A stretch of DNA of 64,000 nucleotides from Bacteroidota bacterium. GTDB taxonomy: Bacteria; Bacteroidota; Bacteroidia; Bacteroidales; VadinHA17. Shown here piece by piece: positions 35,801 to 44,585 of this stretch. The stretch is from assembly GCA_029547705.1 (NCBI GenBank), contig JAKPOU010000035.1:186001-250000 (forward strand), given 5' to 3'. Numbering within the stretch: the stretch's first letter is position 1; each line of letters begins with the position of its first letter. The notes under the pieces were generated by a model that worked only from the letters and a program-made list of their open reading frames with translations, ran no database searches and was not told the origin of the DNA. The position numbers and the translations under genes are program-made.

Positions 35801-36118
35801 GCAATATCCGTCTGTTTCCAGAATTGAAACAGCCGGGTTTCCTGTAGCTGCCGAAACTTTTTCTGAAAGGGCGGGGTCAAAATATCTCAGCCCTGAACTG
35901 ATTATAATATCGGTGCTGCCAAGTTTTTCCAGTGATGCCCGCTTCAGGCTGCTGCGCACGGAATGTCCCGTGAAAAGGGAACCGCTGATTACAGCTGACA
36001 GAACTGATATGATAATGATTTGATAAACAGCATCCTTCCTGTGATATACCAGGGATTTTAATATCATTCTGAGGATGTCTGACTTCATTGGTATGATGTT
36101 TTTCAGTTTACTGTTCAA
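32834..36118 (-). CDS. Large FtsX-type ABC transporter permease (1094 residues)
   Basis: Membrane protein with the duplicated layout of LolC/LolE- and MacB-like exporters: an N-terminal helix and large periplasmic region (about 45-510), a block of three or four helices (about 515-640) with YALGFRNSFLRNQLF coupling motif, further helices (about 650-745), a second periplasmic region (about 750-960), and a C-terminal FtsX block with LSASGYTVERIRKLILRDQL. Such permeases use ATP to move lipoproteins or other substrates out of the inner membrane, not across it. It is the last gene of a twelve-gene run, 14 bp after its ATPase. A second Met at 36088 is an alternative start. Confidence 0.9.
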   Translation of the reverse strand: MNSKLKNIIPMKSDILRMILKSLVYHRKDAVYQIIIISVLSAVISGSLFTGHSVRSSLKRASLEKLGSTDIIISSGLRYFDPALSEKVSAATGNPAVSILETDGYCSNFSTGVTALNVRIYGTDDTFFPFHGSGSLRIARGEAGINQSLARHLDIGEGEEIIVRFRETDPLPSNAPFAPAKDDHGSVVLKVSHIIPPERGGNFSPGISQQIPMVLFLNMADMAGGQNKRIQANRILVSQVNKADYNEILSSVLTPADIGLSLRTSAKTGERELISDRIFLDSLLVSEILGNIPTGEPVLTYLVNSFRIRDKSTPYSFVAALPGHLYPGIDTGGIIINKWLAADLDAVPGDTVRLSWYDPASGKSLEEKSRDFYIAAIAGDNGHYADSSLMPDFPGISGSTTCAGWDAGVPILLAQIRKKDEDYWNRYRGTPKAFISYEIGKRLWGNNFGTATALRFPSSLSIEEIDGRLRSSLIPSVTGFSISNARDSALEGAAQSVDFSSLFLSLSFFMIVSCLILLSFAVSVYFDTRKKQTAIMYALGFRNSFLRNQLFCESGLLSFAGALPGVFLGYLLNLLIIRALNSVWSGAVQTTALSADFSILPLLYAFSSVLVISLILIFFKSRQFLRQLTKPAGGVMKKHSPRINLAAFSAVLTVFIIVFVCGFTLPDYSTTLFFVSGTILFASVVLLARFFYIRESPEAGSKAPSAFTFQKKYYSFHPSHIVTPVIFIAAGIFALMITGANKLILTDKMLERPGGTGGYLLWAESAVPVKEDLSAGSGRAEYGLNEEELKDMSVIQCSRVTGDDASCLNLNYVASPPLLGVDYREFIKRKAFSFASVIRPGKYTDPWELLGNNPGENTIYGIADQTVLQWGLQVRTGDTLVFRSENGQPLNVIIGAGLKSSVFQGYLLISKENLSHFYPSVEGSSVFLVDGLPELSEFYGKILNERLSGYGFSAISAGEKLASFFRVTNTYLNVFAVFGTFGMILGITGLGFVLLRNYNIRKHEFAFLSASGYTVERIRKLILRDQLIILAWGVVCGTVSGITATIPSLRSGSEMPLGLLAAMILLVIITGTAVLYFSAGGIKSSELISLLRKE

Positions 36119-36132
36119 AGGATGATCTTCAT

Positions 36133-36801
36133 TTATATTGTTTTCAGTTTGCCGTTTTCAAGGATCAGGTGTGTTTTCATTCTTGAGGCAAGTGCATCTG
36201 AATGGGTTACAATGAGCAGTGTGAGGCCCGTTTCCCGGTTGATCTCCACAAGCAGATCGCCAAGTATTCTGGCATTTTCCGCGTCGAGAGATCCGGTCGG
36301 CTCATCAGCGAGAAGGAGGGAGGGTTTGTTTATCAGTGCCCGGACCAGGGTAGCCCTCTGTGCCTCGCCTCCCGATATCTGAAAGGGATACTTGCCGGCA
36401 AGGGGTGAGATGCCGATCCTCTTCATCAGTCCGGATGCATTTTTCTTTTTTTCTTCATATTCTGAAAGTCCGATATCTGAGGCAAAGAGCGGAAGAAGTA
36501 TGTTTTCCCCGACTGTAAGATGGGGAAGAAGAAGATGGTCCTGGAAAACGAATCCGATATTCCTGTTCCTGTAGGAAGCTGATTCATCTGCATCCAGTGT
36601 ACTTACTGACCTGCCCCGGAAGATCACATCCCCCGAATCGGGATGATCAAGTGTGCCGATAATGTTAATCAGGGTGGTCTTTCCGGAGCCGGACGGCCCT
36701 GTCACGGCAATGGCATCACCATCCCTGACGACAAGATCCAGATCCCCGAGAACCATTCCCCGTTGTGTGTAGGACTTTGATACTTTTTTAAGCTCCAGCA
36801 T
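36133..36801 (-). CDS. LolD/MacB-type ABC transporter ATPase
   Basis: ATPase of 222 residues partnering the FtsX-type permease. Walker A is GPSGSGKT (about residue 36), the Q-loop is FVFQDHLLLPHLTV, the signature is ISGGEAQRATLVRALINKP, Walker B is LLADEPTGSLD, and the switch His is in IVTHSDAL. All catalytic residues are present. Located 12 bp after the GT4 gene and 14 bp before the permease gene. Confidence 0.95.
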   Translation of the reverse strand: MLELKKVSKSYTQRGMVLGDLDLVVRDGDAIAVTGPSGSGKTTLINIIGTLDHPDSGDVIFRGRSVSTLDADESASYRNRNIGFVFQDHLLLPHLTVGENILLPLFASDIGLSEYEEKKKNASGLMKRIGISPLAGKYPFQISGGEAQRATLVRALINKPSLLLADEPTGSLDAENARILGDLLVEINRETGLTLLIVTHSDALASRMKTHLILENGKLKTI

Positions 36802-36813
36802 ACTGTTCTGAAT

Positions 36814-38094
36814 TTATTTATACACTTCATACATGCCGGCCGACATTTTCTCAATCGAAAGTTTTGTCAGAACCCGTTCCTTCCCGGTCTGCCCCAGTTT
36901 TGCAGCCAGCTCCCTGTCCGTTAAGAGCCTGTGCAGTGATGAAGACAGTTCCTCAACGGTATCAGGCTGATAAGTAATTCCTCCACCGGTTGTGGCAATT
37001 ATTTCGGGGAATGCGCCCGTGGCAGGTTGTACCACAGGTATTCCGCTGCTGTTGGCTTCCAGTATATACAGGCCGTATCCGTCATATTTCCGTACAGGAA
37101 CACTGATCACGTCAACATTGTTAAAAAATTCCATTTTTTTGTTACCCTGGAATTCAGGATAGATTCTTATGCTTTTCTGAAAGCCATGATCCCTGATTTT
37201 TCTGATCTGGTCTGAAATAAAAGCCTTGTCAATACCGGTATAGCCTCCGCAGACATGAAAACCGAGGTCATGCATTGAATATTTTGTTTTCAGTTCAATG
37301 AATGCGTCTGTGAGTTTATCAAATCCGTTGTGTTGACTGATGCGGCTGAAATAACCCAGGGCAGGAGGGCGGTTTGTGTTTCTTTCCCCGTAAGGCGGCT
37401 CCGGATCGAAGCCCAGGGGGATTACATGAATATTGTCTCCTTTCACACCGGTCTTTGAAATGAACAACTGCCTGTAATAGTTGCTGGGTGTGATGAAATG
37501 ATCCACGTACACCGATTCCCTGCCTATCATTTCCCATGCCCTGCTCTGCCATGGCTCCGCCATGTCATCAATCCAGTCATCCTCATTGAGCAGGGAGCAT
37601 ACCACCTTTACCTTCATCCTGTTCTTGAGCTGCCTGGCCAGGCCCAGGATAAGCGCGTTGGAGAGATGAATCACATCCGGCTTTCCTCCCTTCATCAGGT
37701 ATTTTACCAGCCTGTCAACCTCATTTTTGCGGAAGGCATTGTCGCCTTCTATCATGTTTATTGTAAGTTCCTCATATCCTTCCACGCTGGTTGTTCCCGC
37801 CTGCCGGGAGGCAAGTTTCAGAAAGGGTGTCATGTCGAAAAACCTTTCCAGAAAGGCCGGCATATTTTTGAGGAAGCCGGCTTTTTCCCTGAGGAACATC
37901 GAGATGGCACCAAAAAAGACATGCCTGTCAAATCCTGTTACCGAGCTGTCATCTTCAGGCGGGAGATACAGTGGTATGGCATTTGCGGTTATTCCGGGAA
38001 CCTGGCGGATTGCCCTGAAATAAAGCATGTCGCGGTAACAGTTTGCACAGTAGAATGATCCTCCCGATCCCGTTATCAGATAAATAACCTTCAT
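36814..38094 (-). CDS. Family 4 glycosyltransferase (GT-B fold)
   Basis: Protein of 426 residues. The N-terminal domain opens with IYLITGSGGSFYCANCYRD; the C-terminal Rossmann domain carries ALGYFSRISQHNGFDKLTDA and the donor-binding segment YDGYGLYILEANSSGIPVVQP, where the Glu of the EX7E-like motif is visible. It uses a nucleotide sugar; donor and acceptor are unknown. The CANCYRD segment with two Cys near residue 17 is unusual for GT4. Placed between a beta-propeller gene (135 bp upstream) and the ABC ATPase (12 bp downstream) in a single direction. Confidence 0.88.
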   Translation of the reverse strand: MKVIYLITGSGGSFYCANCYRDMLYFRAIRQVPGITANAIPLYLPPEDDSSVTGFDRHVFFGAISMFLREKAGFLKNMPAFLERFFDMTPFLKLASRQAGTTSVEGYEELTINMIEGDNAFRKNEVDRLVKYLMKGGKPDVIHLSNALILGLARQLKNRMKVKVVCSLLNEDDWIDDMAEPWQSRAWEMIGRESVYVDHFITPSNYYRQLFISKTGVKGDNIHVIPLGFDPEPPYGERNTNRPPALGYFSRISQHNGFDKLTDAFIELKTKYSMHDLGFHVCGGYTGIDKAFISDQIRKIRDHGFQKSIRIYPEFQGNKKMEFFNNVDVISVPVRKYDGYGLYILEANSSGIPVVQPATGAFPEIIATTGGGITYQPDTVEELSSSLHRLLTDRELAAKLGQTGKERVLTKLSIEKMSAGMYEVYK

Positions 38095-38229
38095 GCTTAC
38101 ATCCTTTCTTCCATATATTTTAATACTCTTTCAGATCCGGTACAGGTTCGAAGTTACTGCCTCCTGCGAAAGCCCTTTACCGGCAATCTTCACTTTGTGG
38201 CGAAGGCAGCCGGAAGCCAATGCTGTTCC

Positions 38230-39345
38230 TTACTTTGTTCCGAAAGCCAGTAAACGTCCGTCTTCGGTAAGGAAATAAAATCTTCCTGTTGTGACAGCCG
38301 GAGAGCTGCTGACCGGCGCTCCGGCATTGAAGCTCCATTTTTTCCCGCCATCCTGCAGTCCAAGGATATAAACATTTCCGTCCATGCTTCCGAAAAGCAC
38401 TCCCGATGGCGTTATCACTGCCGAACCGGTGATCCGGCCGTTTGTCCTGAATTTCCAGATAAGCTCACCTGACCCGGAGTTGTAACAGTAAAGGTATTTA
38501 TCCTCATTTCCCACAACAAGCATATTCCTGCCGGCAGCCGGAATAGCCATTATTGCGCCGGATCCTTTCCCTGCAGGCACTTCCCATACCATTTTGCCGC
38601 TTATCATATCCAGGCAGTAAAGGTTTCCGTCATAATCGCCGAACCAGGCCCTTTCGCCGGATATTGCCGGAGACGCGGCTATATATCCGCCGGTTTCGAA
38701 CCTGTTTCTTTCCCTTCCGGTGAGAGGATCCGCAATTCTGACCATACCGTCGCAACCCCCGAAAACTATCCTGTTATTCATCACAGCCGGGGTGCCGTTG
38801 ACATAATTTTCCGTTTCAAGTTTCCACAGTAAGCGGCCGGTGAGCGGATCAACACAATGAAGATAGTAGTCATAACTGCCGAAAATCAGTCCGGTTGATT
38901 TTCCGGCACTCCAGATATTTGCCGATCCCACTATCTGGTTATCTGTTGAATATGACCATAACAGCCTGCCCGTTTTTTTGTCAAAGGCACGCATTATCCC
39001 GTCACCGCCGCCGATGAAAAGATAATCGCCGTAAATCATTGGCGGTGATTCAGCCGTTCCCCCTGTTTCCTTTTTCCATATGATTTTGCCTTCCGGGGAT
39101 ACAGCATACACATTGCCTTTCAGATTGCCGAAATAGATTATTCCGTCGCTGATCACTGGAGATGATTTGGAACCCTCACCCGTTGAGACGCTCCAGAGAA
39201 GTGCGGGAGCGGCCGGCAGGGCGGAGGCTGCATATCCGGTAAGATTGTATGTGCCCCGGAAAACAGGCCAGTCCGCTCCGGGTTTTTGTGACAGGGAAAC
39301 AAGACTGAGCGCTGAGAAAAATATCAATAGGAAAAGTTGATTCAT
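38230..39345 (-). CDS. Secreted PQQ-like beta-propeller protein (BamB-like repeats)
   Basis: Protein of 371 residues with a signal peptide (first about 19 residues, ending LSLVSLSQ). It consists of about seven blades, each closing with a tryptophan-docking phrase such as GKIIWKKETGG, GRLLWSYSTDNQ, GRLLWKLETEN, GKMVWEVPAG, GELIWKFRTNG and GKKWSFNAGAP. This is the PQQ-like fold shared by quinoprotein dehydrogenases and BamB. The Cys pair, calcium ligands and catalytic Asp of real PQQ dehydrogenases are not evident, so a scaffold or binding role is more likely. 84 bp after the NuoG-like gene and in the same direction. Confidence 0.9.
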   Translation of the reverse strand: MNQLFLLIFFSALSLVSLSQKPGADWPVFRGTYNLTGYAASALPAAPALLWSVSTGEGSKSSPVISDGIIYFGNLKGNVYAVSPEGKIIWKKETGGTAESPPMIYGDYLFIGGGDGIMRAFDKKTGRLLWSYSTDNQIVGSANIWSAGKSTGLIFGSYDYYLHCVDPLTGRLLWKLETENYVNGTPAVMNNRIVFGGCDGMVRIADPLTGRERNRFETGGYIAASPAISGERAWFGDYDGNLYCLDMISGKMVWEVPAGKGSGAIMAIPAAGRNMLVVGNEDKYLYCYNSGSGELIWKFRTNGRITGSAVITPSGVLFGSMDGNVYILGLQDGGKKWSFNAGAPVSSSPAVTTGRFYFLTEDGRLLAFGTK

Positions 39346-39429
39346 TATGGCTTAAACTTGATTATATAACGGTTTTATTCCGGCATCATGAAGTCTTAAA
39401 ATGTTTTCATTGCTTTTTCTTATGTTTTA

Positions 39430-40485
39430 TTAAAAAAAGCTCAGGGCTCCTGTGGGGCAGACATTAACGCACAGCTCTGCCTGTGCTGCCGGTATATCAT
39501 CAAACTCAGCCGTAAGCGGTTCCGATATAAGGGATACAAATCCCCTGTTTATGAAGCACAGGGAGGGTTCTTCCTTTTTGTCCTCACAGATTCTCACACA
39601 AAGCCCGCATTTAATACATTTTGCATGTTCAAAAATCAGGCCTGTTCCCTGGCTGATCTTTTTTGTAAGCGGCAAACCGGCCACTTTGTTTCCCCTGTCC
39701 CTTATTCCGAGTTCCTGTGCAAGTTCCCTCAGACGGCAATTGTCCGATGCCCTGCAGTCGCAGTGCATACAGTTTTTTGCTTCTTCACCTGCTGAAATGA
39801 AGTCTGTGACAGATTCAAACCGTTTCCCGGCCTCCCTGCATTCCTTAAGCCATTCCTTCAGTTCCTCTTCCTCAATTCTCCCGGTCCGGGATGAAAAGAT
39901 TTTTTTGAAATCAGGGAATTCAGTCAGTTCTACAGGTTTCTGAGGACCGCCCTGGTAATTCAGATTGTGATAAATAAAGATTCTGATGTTCCGGATGGAC
40001 ACCTGTCTGTCAATTTTTCTTCTTCTGCATGCATTTTCGCAATACCCCCGGCAGCTGAGGCATCTAATCTCCGGTGCATCCAGTTCCGACATCACAAGTT
40101 CTATGGCTTTAATATATTCTCCTGCGGCAAGCAGCCTGTTCAGGCGCGGAATGTCATAACCTGCCGGACAGACTATCCTGCAGGGTGCCTCGCATTCGGC
40201 GCGGTGTTCCGAAAGCAGAAGCTCCACCGCCTTTTTCCTGGCTGACACAACATCCTCTCCGGAAGCATCTATGTCCATCCCTTCCCGTACAAGTGCCGTG
40301 CATGAGGGAAGGTAGCTGTCCGAAGCCTTATCCCTGACCATGCATACCATGCATGAGGTATAATGTTCAATACCGTCCATGTGGCACAGTGTGGGAATGG
40401 AAACACCGGCCCTCTGGCTGACTGACAGAATGGTTTCACCGGCTTCGGCATCCACTTCAATATTGTTTATTCTGATCTTAAACAT
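39430..40485 (-). CDS. NuoG-like iron-sulfur protein without a catalytic domain
   Basis: Protein of 351 residues, cytosolic. An N-terminal plant-type [2Fe-2S] ferredoxin domain has Cys34, Cys45, Cys48 and Cys62. A middle region with Cys98/102/106 and Cys142/145/149/153 resembles the N-terminal iron-sulfur domain of glutamate synthase small subunit (Fer4_20 type). Another Cys cluster is at 239-250. A C-terminal ferredoxin-like region has Cys290/293/296/300 and Cys339/343. There is no hydrogenase H-cluster, molybdopterin or flavin domain, so it can only relay electrons. It overlaps the NuoE-NuoF gene by 8 bp and is surely its partner. Confidence 0.88.
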   Translation of the reverse strand: MFKIRINNIEVDAEAGETILSVSQRAGVSIPTLCHMDGIEHYTSCMVCMVRDKASDSYLPSCTALVREGMDIDASGEDVVSARKKAVELLLSEHRAECEAPCRIVCPAGYDIPRLNRLLAAGEYIKAIELVMSELDAPEIRCLSCRGYCENACRRRKIDRQVSIRNIRIFIYHNLNYQGGPQKPVELTEFPDFKKIFSSRTGRIEEEELKEWLKECREAGKRFESVTDFISAGEEAKNCMHCDCRASDNCRLRELAQELGIRDRGNKVAGLPLTKKISQGTGLIFEHAKCIKCGLCVRICEDKKEEPSLCFINRGFVSLISEPLTAEFDDIPAAQAELCVNVCPTGALSFF

Positions 40486-42886
40486 TATTATCCATTATTT
40501 CGACAGCATTTTCAGGACAAACAATTCTGCAATTATCACATTTAGTACACAATTCCTGGTTTATTTCATGTTTTTCGTAGGGTCTGAAACCTATCGCGCC
40601 TACCGGGCATTCCTGAGAGCATTTTGTACAGCCCGTGCACTTATCGGTAATAACATACCTGATCAGTTCCCTGCATTTTTTCGCAGGACAGATACCTGAA
40701 GCATGAGCCTCATATTCCTTACGGAAATATTTCAGTCCTGTTATCACCGGATTGGGAGCAGTTTTTCCAAGACCGCACAGACTTCCGTTCTTAACATAGT
40801 GACAAAGTGATTCCAGTTCATCTATTTCCTTCATGTCCGCCTTTCCTTCACTGAGGCGGGTCAGTATGTCCAGCATATGCTTTGTTCCGACCCTGCAGAA
40901 TGTACATTTCCCGCAAGACTGCTTATGGGTGAAGCTCAGAAAATATTTTGCCACATCCACCATACAGTCTGTGTTGTCAAGCACGACGAGGCCTCCTGAT
41001 CCCATCATTGCACCCATTCTGTTCAGCTCCTCGTAGTCAACCGGGGTGTCCGCCATGGAAGCAGGAATACAGCCGCCCGATGGTCCTCCAATCTGTACCG
41101 CCTTGAATTTTCTTCCTTCCGCCACACCCTCGCCTATATCCTCAATTATTTCACGAACAGTAATTCCCATGGGCACCTCGATCAATCCCCCCCGTGCCGT
41201 TTTACCCGCAAGAGCAAAAACCTTGGTTCCCTTGCTTTTCTCGCTTCCTGTCCTGCTGAAGGCTTCCGCTCCCATATTTATAATCCATGGAACCACTGCA
41301 AGGGTTTCCACGTTGTTCACAAGGGTGGGCCGGTTCCTGTATCCCCTGACAGCCGGGAAGGGAGGCCGCAGATGGGGTGTCCCGCGTCTGCCTTCGAGTG
41401 ATGTTATCAATGCGGTTTCCTCACCACATACAAAGGCACCGGCACCTTCAAATATCTCTGCCCTGAAGGAAAATTCCGAACCAAGGATATTTTCCCCGAG
41501 AAAGCCTTTCTCATAACAATGCTTCAGTGCATTTCCTATTCTTTCCACTGCCAGCGGATATTCCGCCCTTATATAGAATATTCCTTCAGAGGCCCCTGTG
41601 GCATAGGCAGCTATAAGCATTCCTTCAATTATCCGGTAGGGGAATGATTCAAGAAGCATCCTGTCCATGAATGCACCGGGATCACCCTCATCGCCGTTAC
41701 AGACTATGTATTTCAGTTTTCCCGGCTCATTTGCCACAATACGCCATTTTTCACCCGTGGGGAATCCTGCACCGCCACGGCCTCTCAAATCGCTTTTTAT
41801 AATAATATCGGTTATTTGTCCGGGGTCGCCCGACTGAATTGTTTTTTTCAGTGCATCAAAACCGCCGAGCATCAGGTACTCTTCAACAGAATCGGGAGTG
41901 AGGATGCCGCAGTGCATGGTAGCCAGCCTGACCTGCTTCCTGGTGAAATTGTTCAGGTATTTTTCCCTTTCATCAGCAGGTATATTAACCGGGCTTTCAA
42001 GCAGGTGATCCGTGACAAAAGTGTCAGCCAGATCATTGATTCTGTACCGGATTTTCTTTGTCAGTGATTCCGGGCCGATATGCCTGAGAAGAATTTCCTC
42101 AACCTGATCCTGAGTTACGTTTGTATATCTTGAATGTTCACCGTTTCCGGCAACTATTTCCAGTAAAGGGGTTTGATTGCATACTCCCACGCAGCCAACC
42201 GGCTTGATTTTGATTCTGAGGTCAAAGCTGTCGGTGATCTCAATGAGCCTGGAAAGTATGTTTCTGCTGCCGCCGGCGATGCAGCATGAACCCAGACCGA
42301 TCCTGACCTCGGCGTCATGACCGGCCAGGGATGCTTTGTCTTCTGAACGGGATACCTTGCCTCCCGAAACAAGAAAATCCTTCAGTATATCTCCGGCCTG
42401 TGTCGGCTTTACATGTCCGTATGTTTTGTCATCGATCTGTACAACAGGCGCCAGTGTGCAACAACCCAGACAGGCAACTTCCTCTATTGAAAACAGGTTG
42501 TCCGGGGAAGTGTTCTTCCGGTCACCGATGTTAAGAACTCTTCTGAATGAATCGCTTATGAGTTGTGAGCCTTTCACGTGACAGGCTGTTCCGGAGCAAA
42601 CCTTAATAATATGCTTTCCTGTGGGAAGATGATGGAACTGGCTGTAAAAGGTGGATACTCCGGATATCTGTCCGGGTGTTATATCAGTTATTTTGCATAT
42701 ATGCCTGAGTGCTTCTGACGGGATGTAAGACAGTCTTTTCTGGACTTCCTGAAGTATGGGGATCACCCTGTCCTTCCCTTTTCCTGTCAGGGCGACAACC
42801 TCCTCAACAACCGGAATGATTTTGTCTGTGCCGGTTGACTGGCAACTGCATGTCTCTTCTCTTGTATTTACTGTCTTTTTATTCAA
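40478..42886 (-). CDS. NuoE-NuoF fusion, NADH-oxidising flavin/iron-sulfur subunit
   Basis: Protein of 802 residues. Residues about 20-172 are NuoE with [2Fe-2S] ligands Cys97, Cys102, Cys139 and Cys143. About 193-270 is a second thioredoxin-like ferredoxin with Cys201/202, Cys232 and Cys236. About 320-715 is NuoF with the FMN/NADH loop GRGGAGFPTG (369-378), an SLBB segment and N3 cluster ligands Cys658, 661, 664 and 704. The C-terminus has two [4Fe-4S] motifs (Cys750/753/756/760 and 780/783/786/790). This is the NADH module seen in bifurcating hydrogenases and formate dehydrogenases, but no hydrogenase or dehydrogenase gene is present. Overlaps both neighbours by 8 bp. Confidence 0.93.
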   Translation of the reverse strand: MNKKTVNTREETCSCQSTGTDKIIPVVEEVVALTGKGKDRVIPILQEVQKRLSYIPSEALRHICKITDITPGQISGVSTFYSQFHHLPTGKHIIKVCSGTACHVKGSQLISDSFRRVLNIGDRKNTSPDNLFSIEEVACLGCCTLAPVVQIDDKTYGHVKPTQAGDILKDFLVSGGKVSRSEDKASLAGHDAEVRIGLGSCCIAGGSRNILSRLIEITDSFDLRIKIKPVGCVGVCNQTPLLEIVAGNGEHSRYTNVTQDQVEEILLRHIGPESLTKKIRYRINDLADTFVTDHLLESPVNIPADEREKYLNNFTRKQVRLATMHCGILTPDSVEEYLMLGGFDALKKTIQSGDPGQITDIIIKSDLRGRGGAGFPTGEKWRIVANEPGKLKYIVCNGDEGDPGAFMDRMLLESFPYRIIEGMLIAAYATGASEGIFYIRAEYPLAVERIGNALKHCYEKGFLGENILGSEFSFRAEIFEGAGAFVCGEETALITSLEGRRGTPHLRPPFPAVRGYRNRPTLVNNVETLAVVPWIINMGAEAFSRTGSEKSKGTKVFALAGKTARGGLIEVPMGITVREIIEDIGEGVAEGRKFKAVQIGGPSGGCIPASMADTPVDYEELNRMGAMMGSGGLVVLDNTDCMVDVAKYFLSFTHKQSCGKCTFCRVGTKHMLDILTRLSEGKADMKEIDELESLCHYVKNGSLCGLGKTAPNPVITGLKYFRKEYEAHASGICPAKKCRELIRYVITDKCTGCTKCSQECPVGAIGFRPYEKHEINQELCTKCDNCRIVCPENAVEIMDNNV

Positions 42887-44585
42887 TTTCTGATATGCAA
42901 TACAGATTTTCTCTTCCTCTTATATAAATACACCCGTCGGAAAATGCCGGTGTGCAGTCGGCAGCTTCTCCCAGGGGTGATTCAGCAAGCAGCTCAAACC
43001 TTGAATCCGCTTTTATCACCTTCATGACGCCGCTTCTGTTAAGCAGCCATACCCTGTCATCGGCAATCACCGGGGAAGCATAGAACTGATCCATGAGATA
43101 GTGGGTCCACAGTGTATCGCCCTTCATTGCATCATAACACACTACATCGCCGTAGCCTGTTGCAAGGAAAAGATACTCATCCGTTGCAACCGGGCTTGAT
43201 ACATCGGGAGTGAACATATCGTCCGACCATATTATTGATGCCCCCGTCCCTGGCCTTATTGCTGCAAGTACTGCATAGTCTGTTACGGCATACACCATTG
43301 TGCCGTTTACCGCGACAGAAGGGGCAACATCGCCCGACATGCATTCGACTGCCCATAATTCCTTTCCGCTGACGGGATCAAAGCCGGTGACCCAGGGATT
43401 GCCGTTTATTATCACCTGGGCGGTACCGTTGAAGTTCGCAAGGACGGGGGAAGACCATGAAGGCCTGTCACGGCGGATTGTTTCCCATTTCAGTTCTCCG
43501 CTTTCCAGCTCAAAACCCATAAGTGAAACCTTTATGTCTGCATCATACTGTACAAGAAGAAGATCTTCATGGATAATAAGAGAACATGAATAGCCATATA
43601 CATTTTCAGGTGTCTCCAGGTTCTTTGCCCATTTTGTGTTGCCGTCGTGGTCAAGGCATATCAGATTTCCGTTGGCAAATATTGCGCATACCGAGCTGGC
43701 GTTAACTGCTGCCGTTGACACGGCCATTCCTGCATCATAATCCATTTCAGGAACTACGGAAGGTTCTCCGGGGATTCCGGATGCTGATGCACTCCACAAA
43801 ATTTCACCCGATTTCTTGTCAATGCAGTAAACCTCACAATCAGTGTTTTCTGCCCCGGTAACGAATAATTTATCACCCCATATTACCGGAGAGCTCTTAC
43901 CATCTTTGGGTATCTGTAACTTCCATTTGATATTAGTGCCATCTTCACCGTTCCAGTGCAGGGGATAATTCCTGCCCCCGGCTATGCCTCGGCTGTCCTG
44001 GCCCCTGAAAAAGGGAAAATTAACGGCATCCGGTTCATAGCTGCCTTTAACAAGTGCCGGTCTGCCTGTTTTTTCCTTCTTTCCTGCGGGTCTTTTCCGG
44101 TCCAGGTCGGGCAGACCGGATCTCAGGAAAAAGGAGGCAATAATTGCCGTTGCCGTTATAATCGAAACGGATACAAGCATGTGCTTCATCCCCTTTTTGC
44201 GGACATCTGTTTCATCGGGCAGCTCACCGGGAATAACGGGAACAGCTTTTTTATTTTCCGACAGGACATACTGGCTGAAAAAAAAGACTATGGCGCCTGC
44301 CAGTAAAAGATAGGAACCGGTTTCTATCTGTCTCCGTGAAGCGAAATAGGCTTTCCTGGCCATCAGGTCCAGGGCCCTTACCTGTTCAGCCTTGACGGTA
44401 TTGCCGGGATCATTGTCATATTGTTCCTTTATTTCTGTCAGCACAGGATTGTCCAGCGGATCAATGGCTTTCAGCTGAATAATGCTGAAAAGCATCGTCA
44501 GGGCCACGAGGATGGTGAAAATACCTGCAATCAGGCTGACTTTCCTCAGAACATCTATATCCTTTTCTTTAAGATTCATTTTCAA
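42879..44585 (-). CDS. Membrane-anchored PQQ-like beta-propeller protein
   Basis: Protein of 568 residues. The N-terminus has membrane helices at about 15-37, 85-105 and 132-153, separated by a charged loop. The rest is a periplasmic PQQ-like propeller with blade phrases GTNIKWKLQIPK, GEILWSASAS, GNTKWAKNL, GELKWETIRR, GKELWAVECM and GDTLWTHYLM. Starts in an ATGA overlap with the NapH-like gene and overlaps the NuoE-NuoF gene by 8 bp at its end. This coupling ties an exported propeller directly to redox subunits on both sides. Cofactor binding is unproven. Confidence 0.9.
   Translation of the reverse strand: MKMNLKEKDIDVLRKVSLIAGIFTILVALTMLFSIIQLKAIDPLDNPVLTEIKEQYDNDPGNTVKAEQVRALDLMARKAYFASRRQIETGSYLLLAGAIVFFFSQYVLSENKKAVPVIPGELPDETDVRKKGMKHMLVSVSIITATAIIASFFLRSGLPDLDRKRPAGKKEKTGRPALVKGSYEPDAVNFPFFRGQDSRGIAGGRNYPLHWNGEDGTNIKWKLQIPKDGKSSPVIWGDKLFVTGAENTDCEVYCIDKKSGEILWSASASGIPGEPSVVPEMDYDAGMAVSTAAVNASSVCAIFANGNLICLDHDGNTKWAKNLETPENVYGYSCSLIIHEDLLLVQYDADIKVSLMGFELESGELKWETIRRDRPSWSSPVLANFNGTAQVIINGNPWVTGFDPVSGKELWAVECMSGDVAPSVAVNGTMVYAVTDYAVLAAIRPGTGASIIWSDDMFTPDVSSPVATDEYLFLATGYGDVVCYDAMKGDTLWTHYLMDQFYASPVIADDRVWLLNRSGVMKVIKADSRFELLAESPLGEAADCTPAFSDGCIYIRGRENLYCISEIE

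Noticed and set aside
40478-42886. Calling the NuoE-NuoF fusion part of a bifurcating hydrogenase or of complex I.
   Set aside because: No H-cluster protein, NuoB/C/D/H or membrane pump genes are nearby; the partner ends without a catalytic domain.
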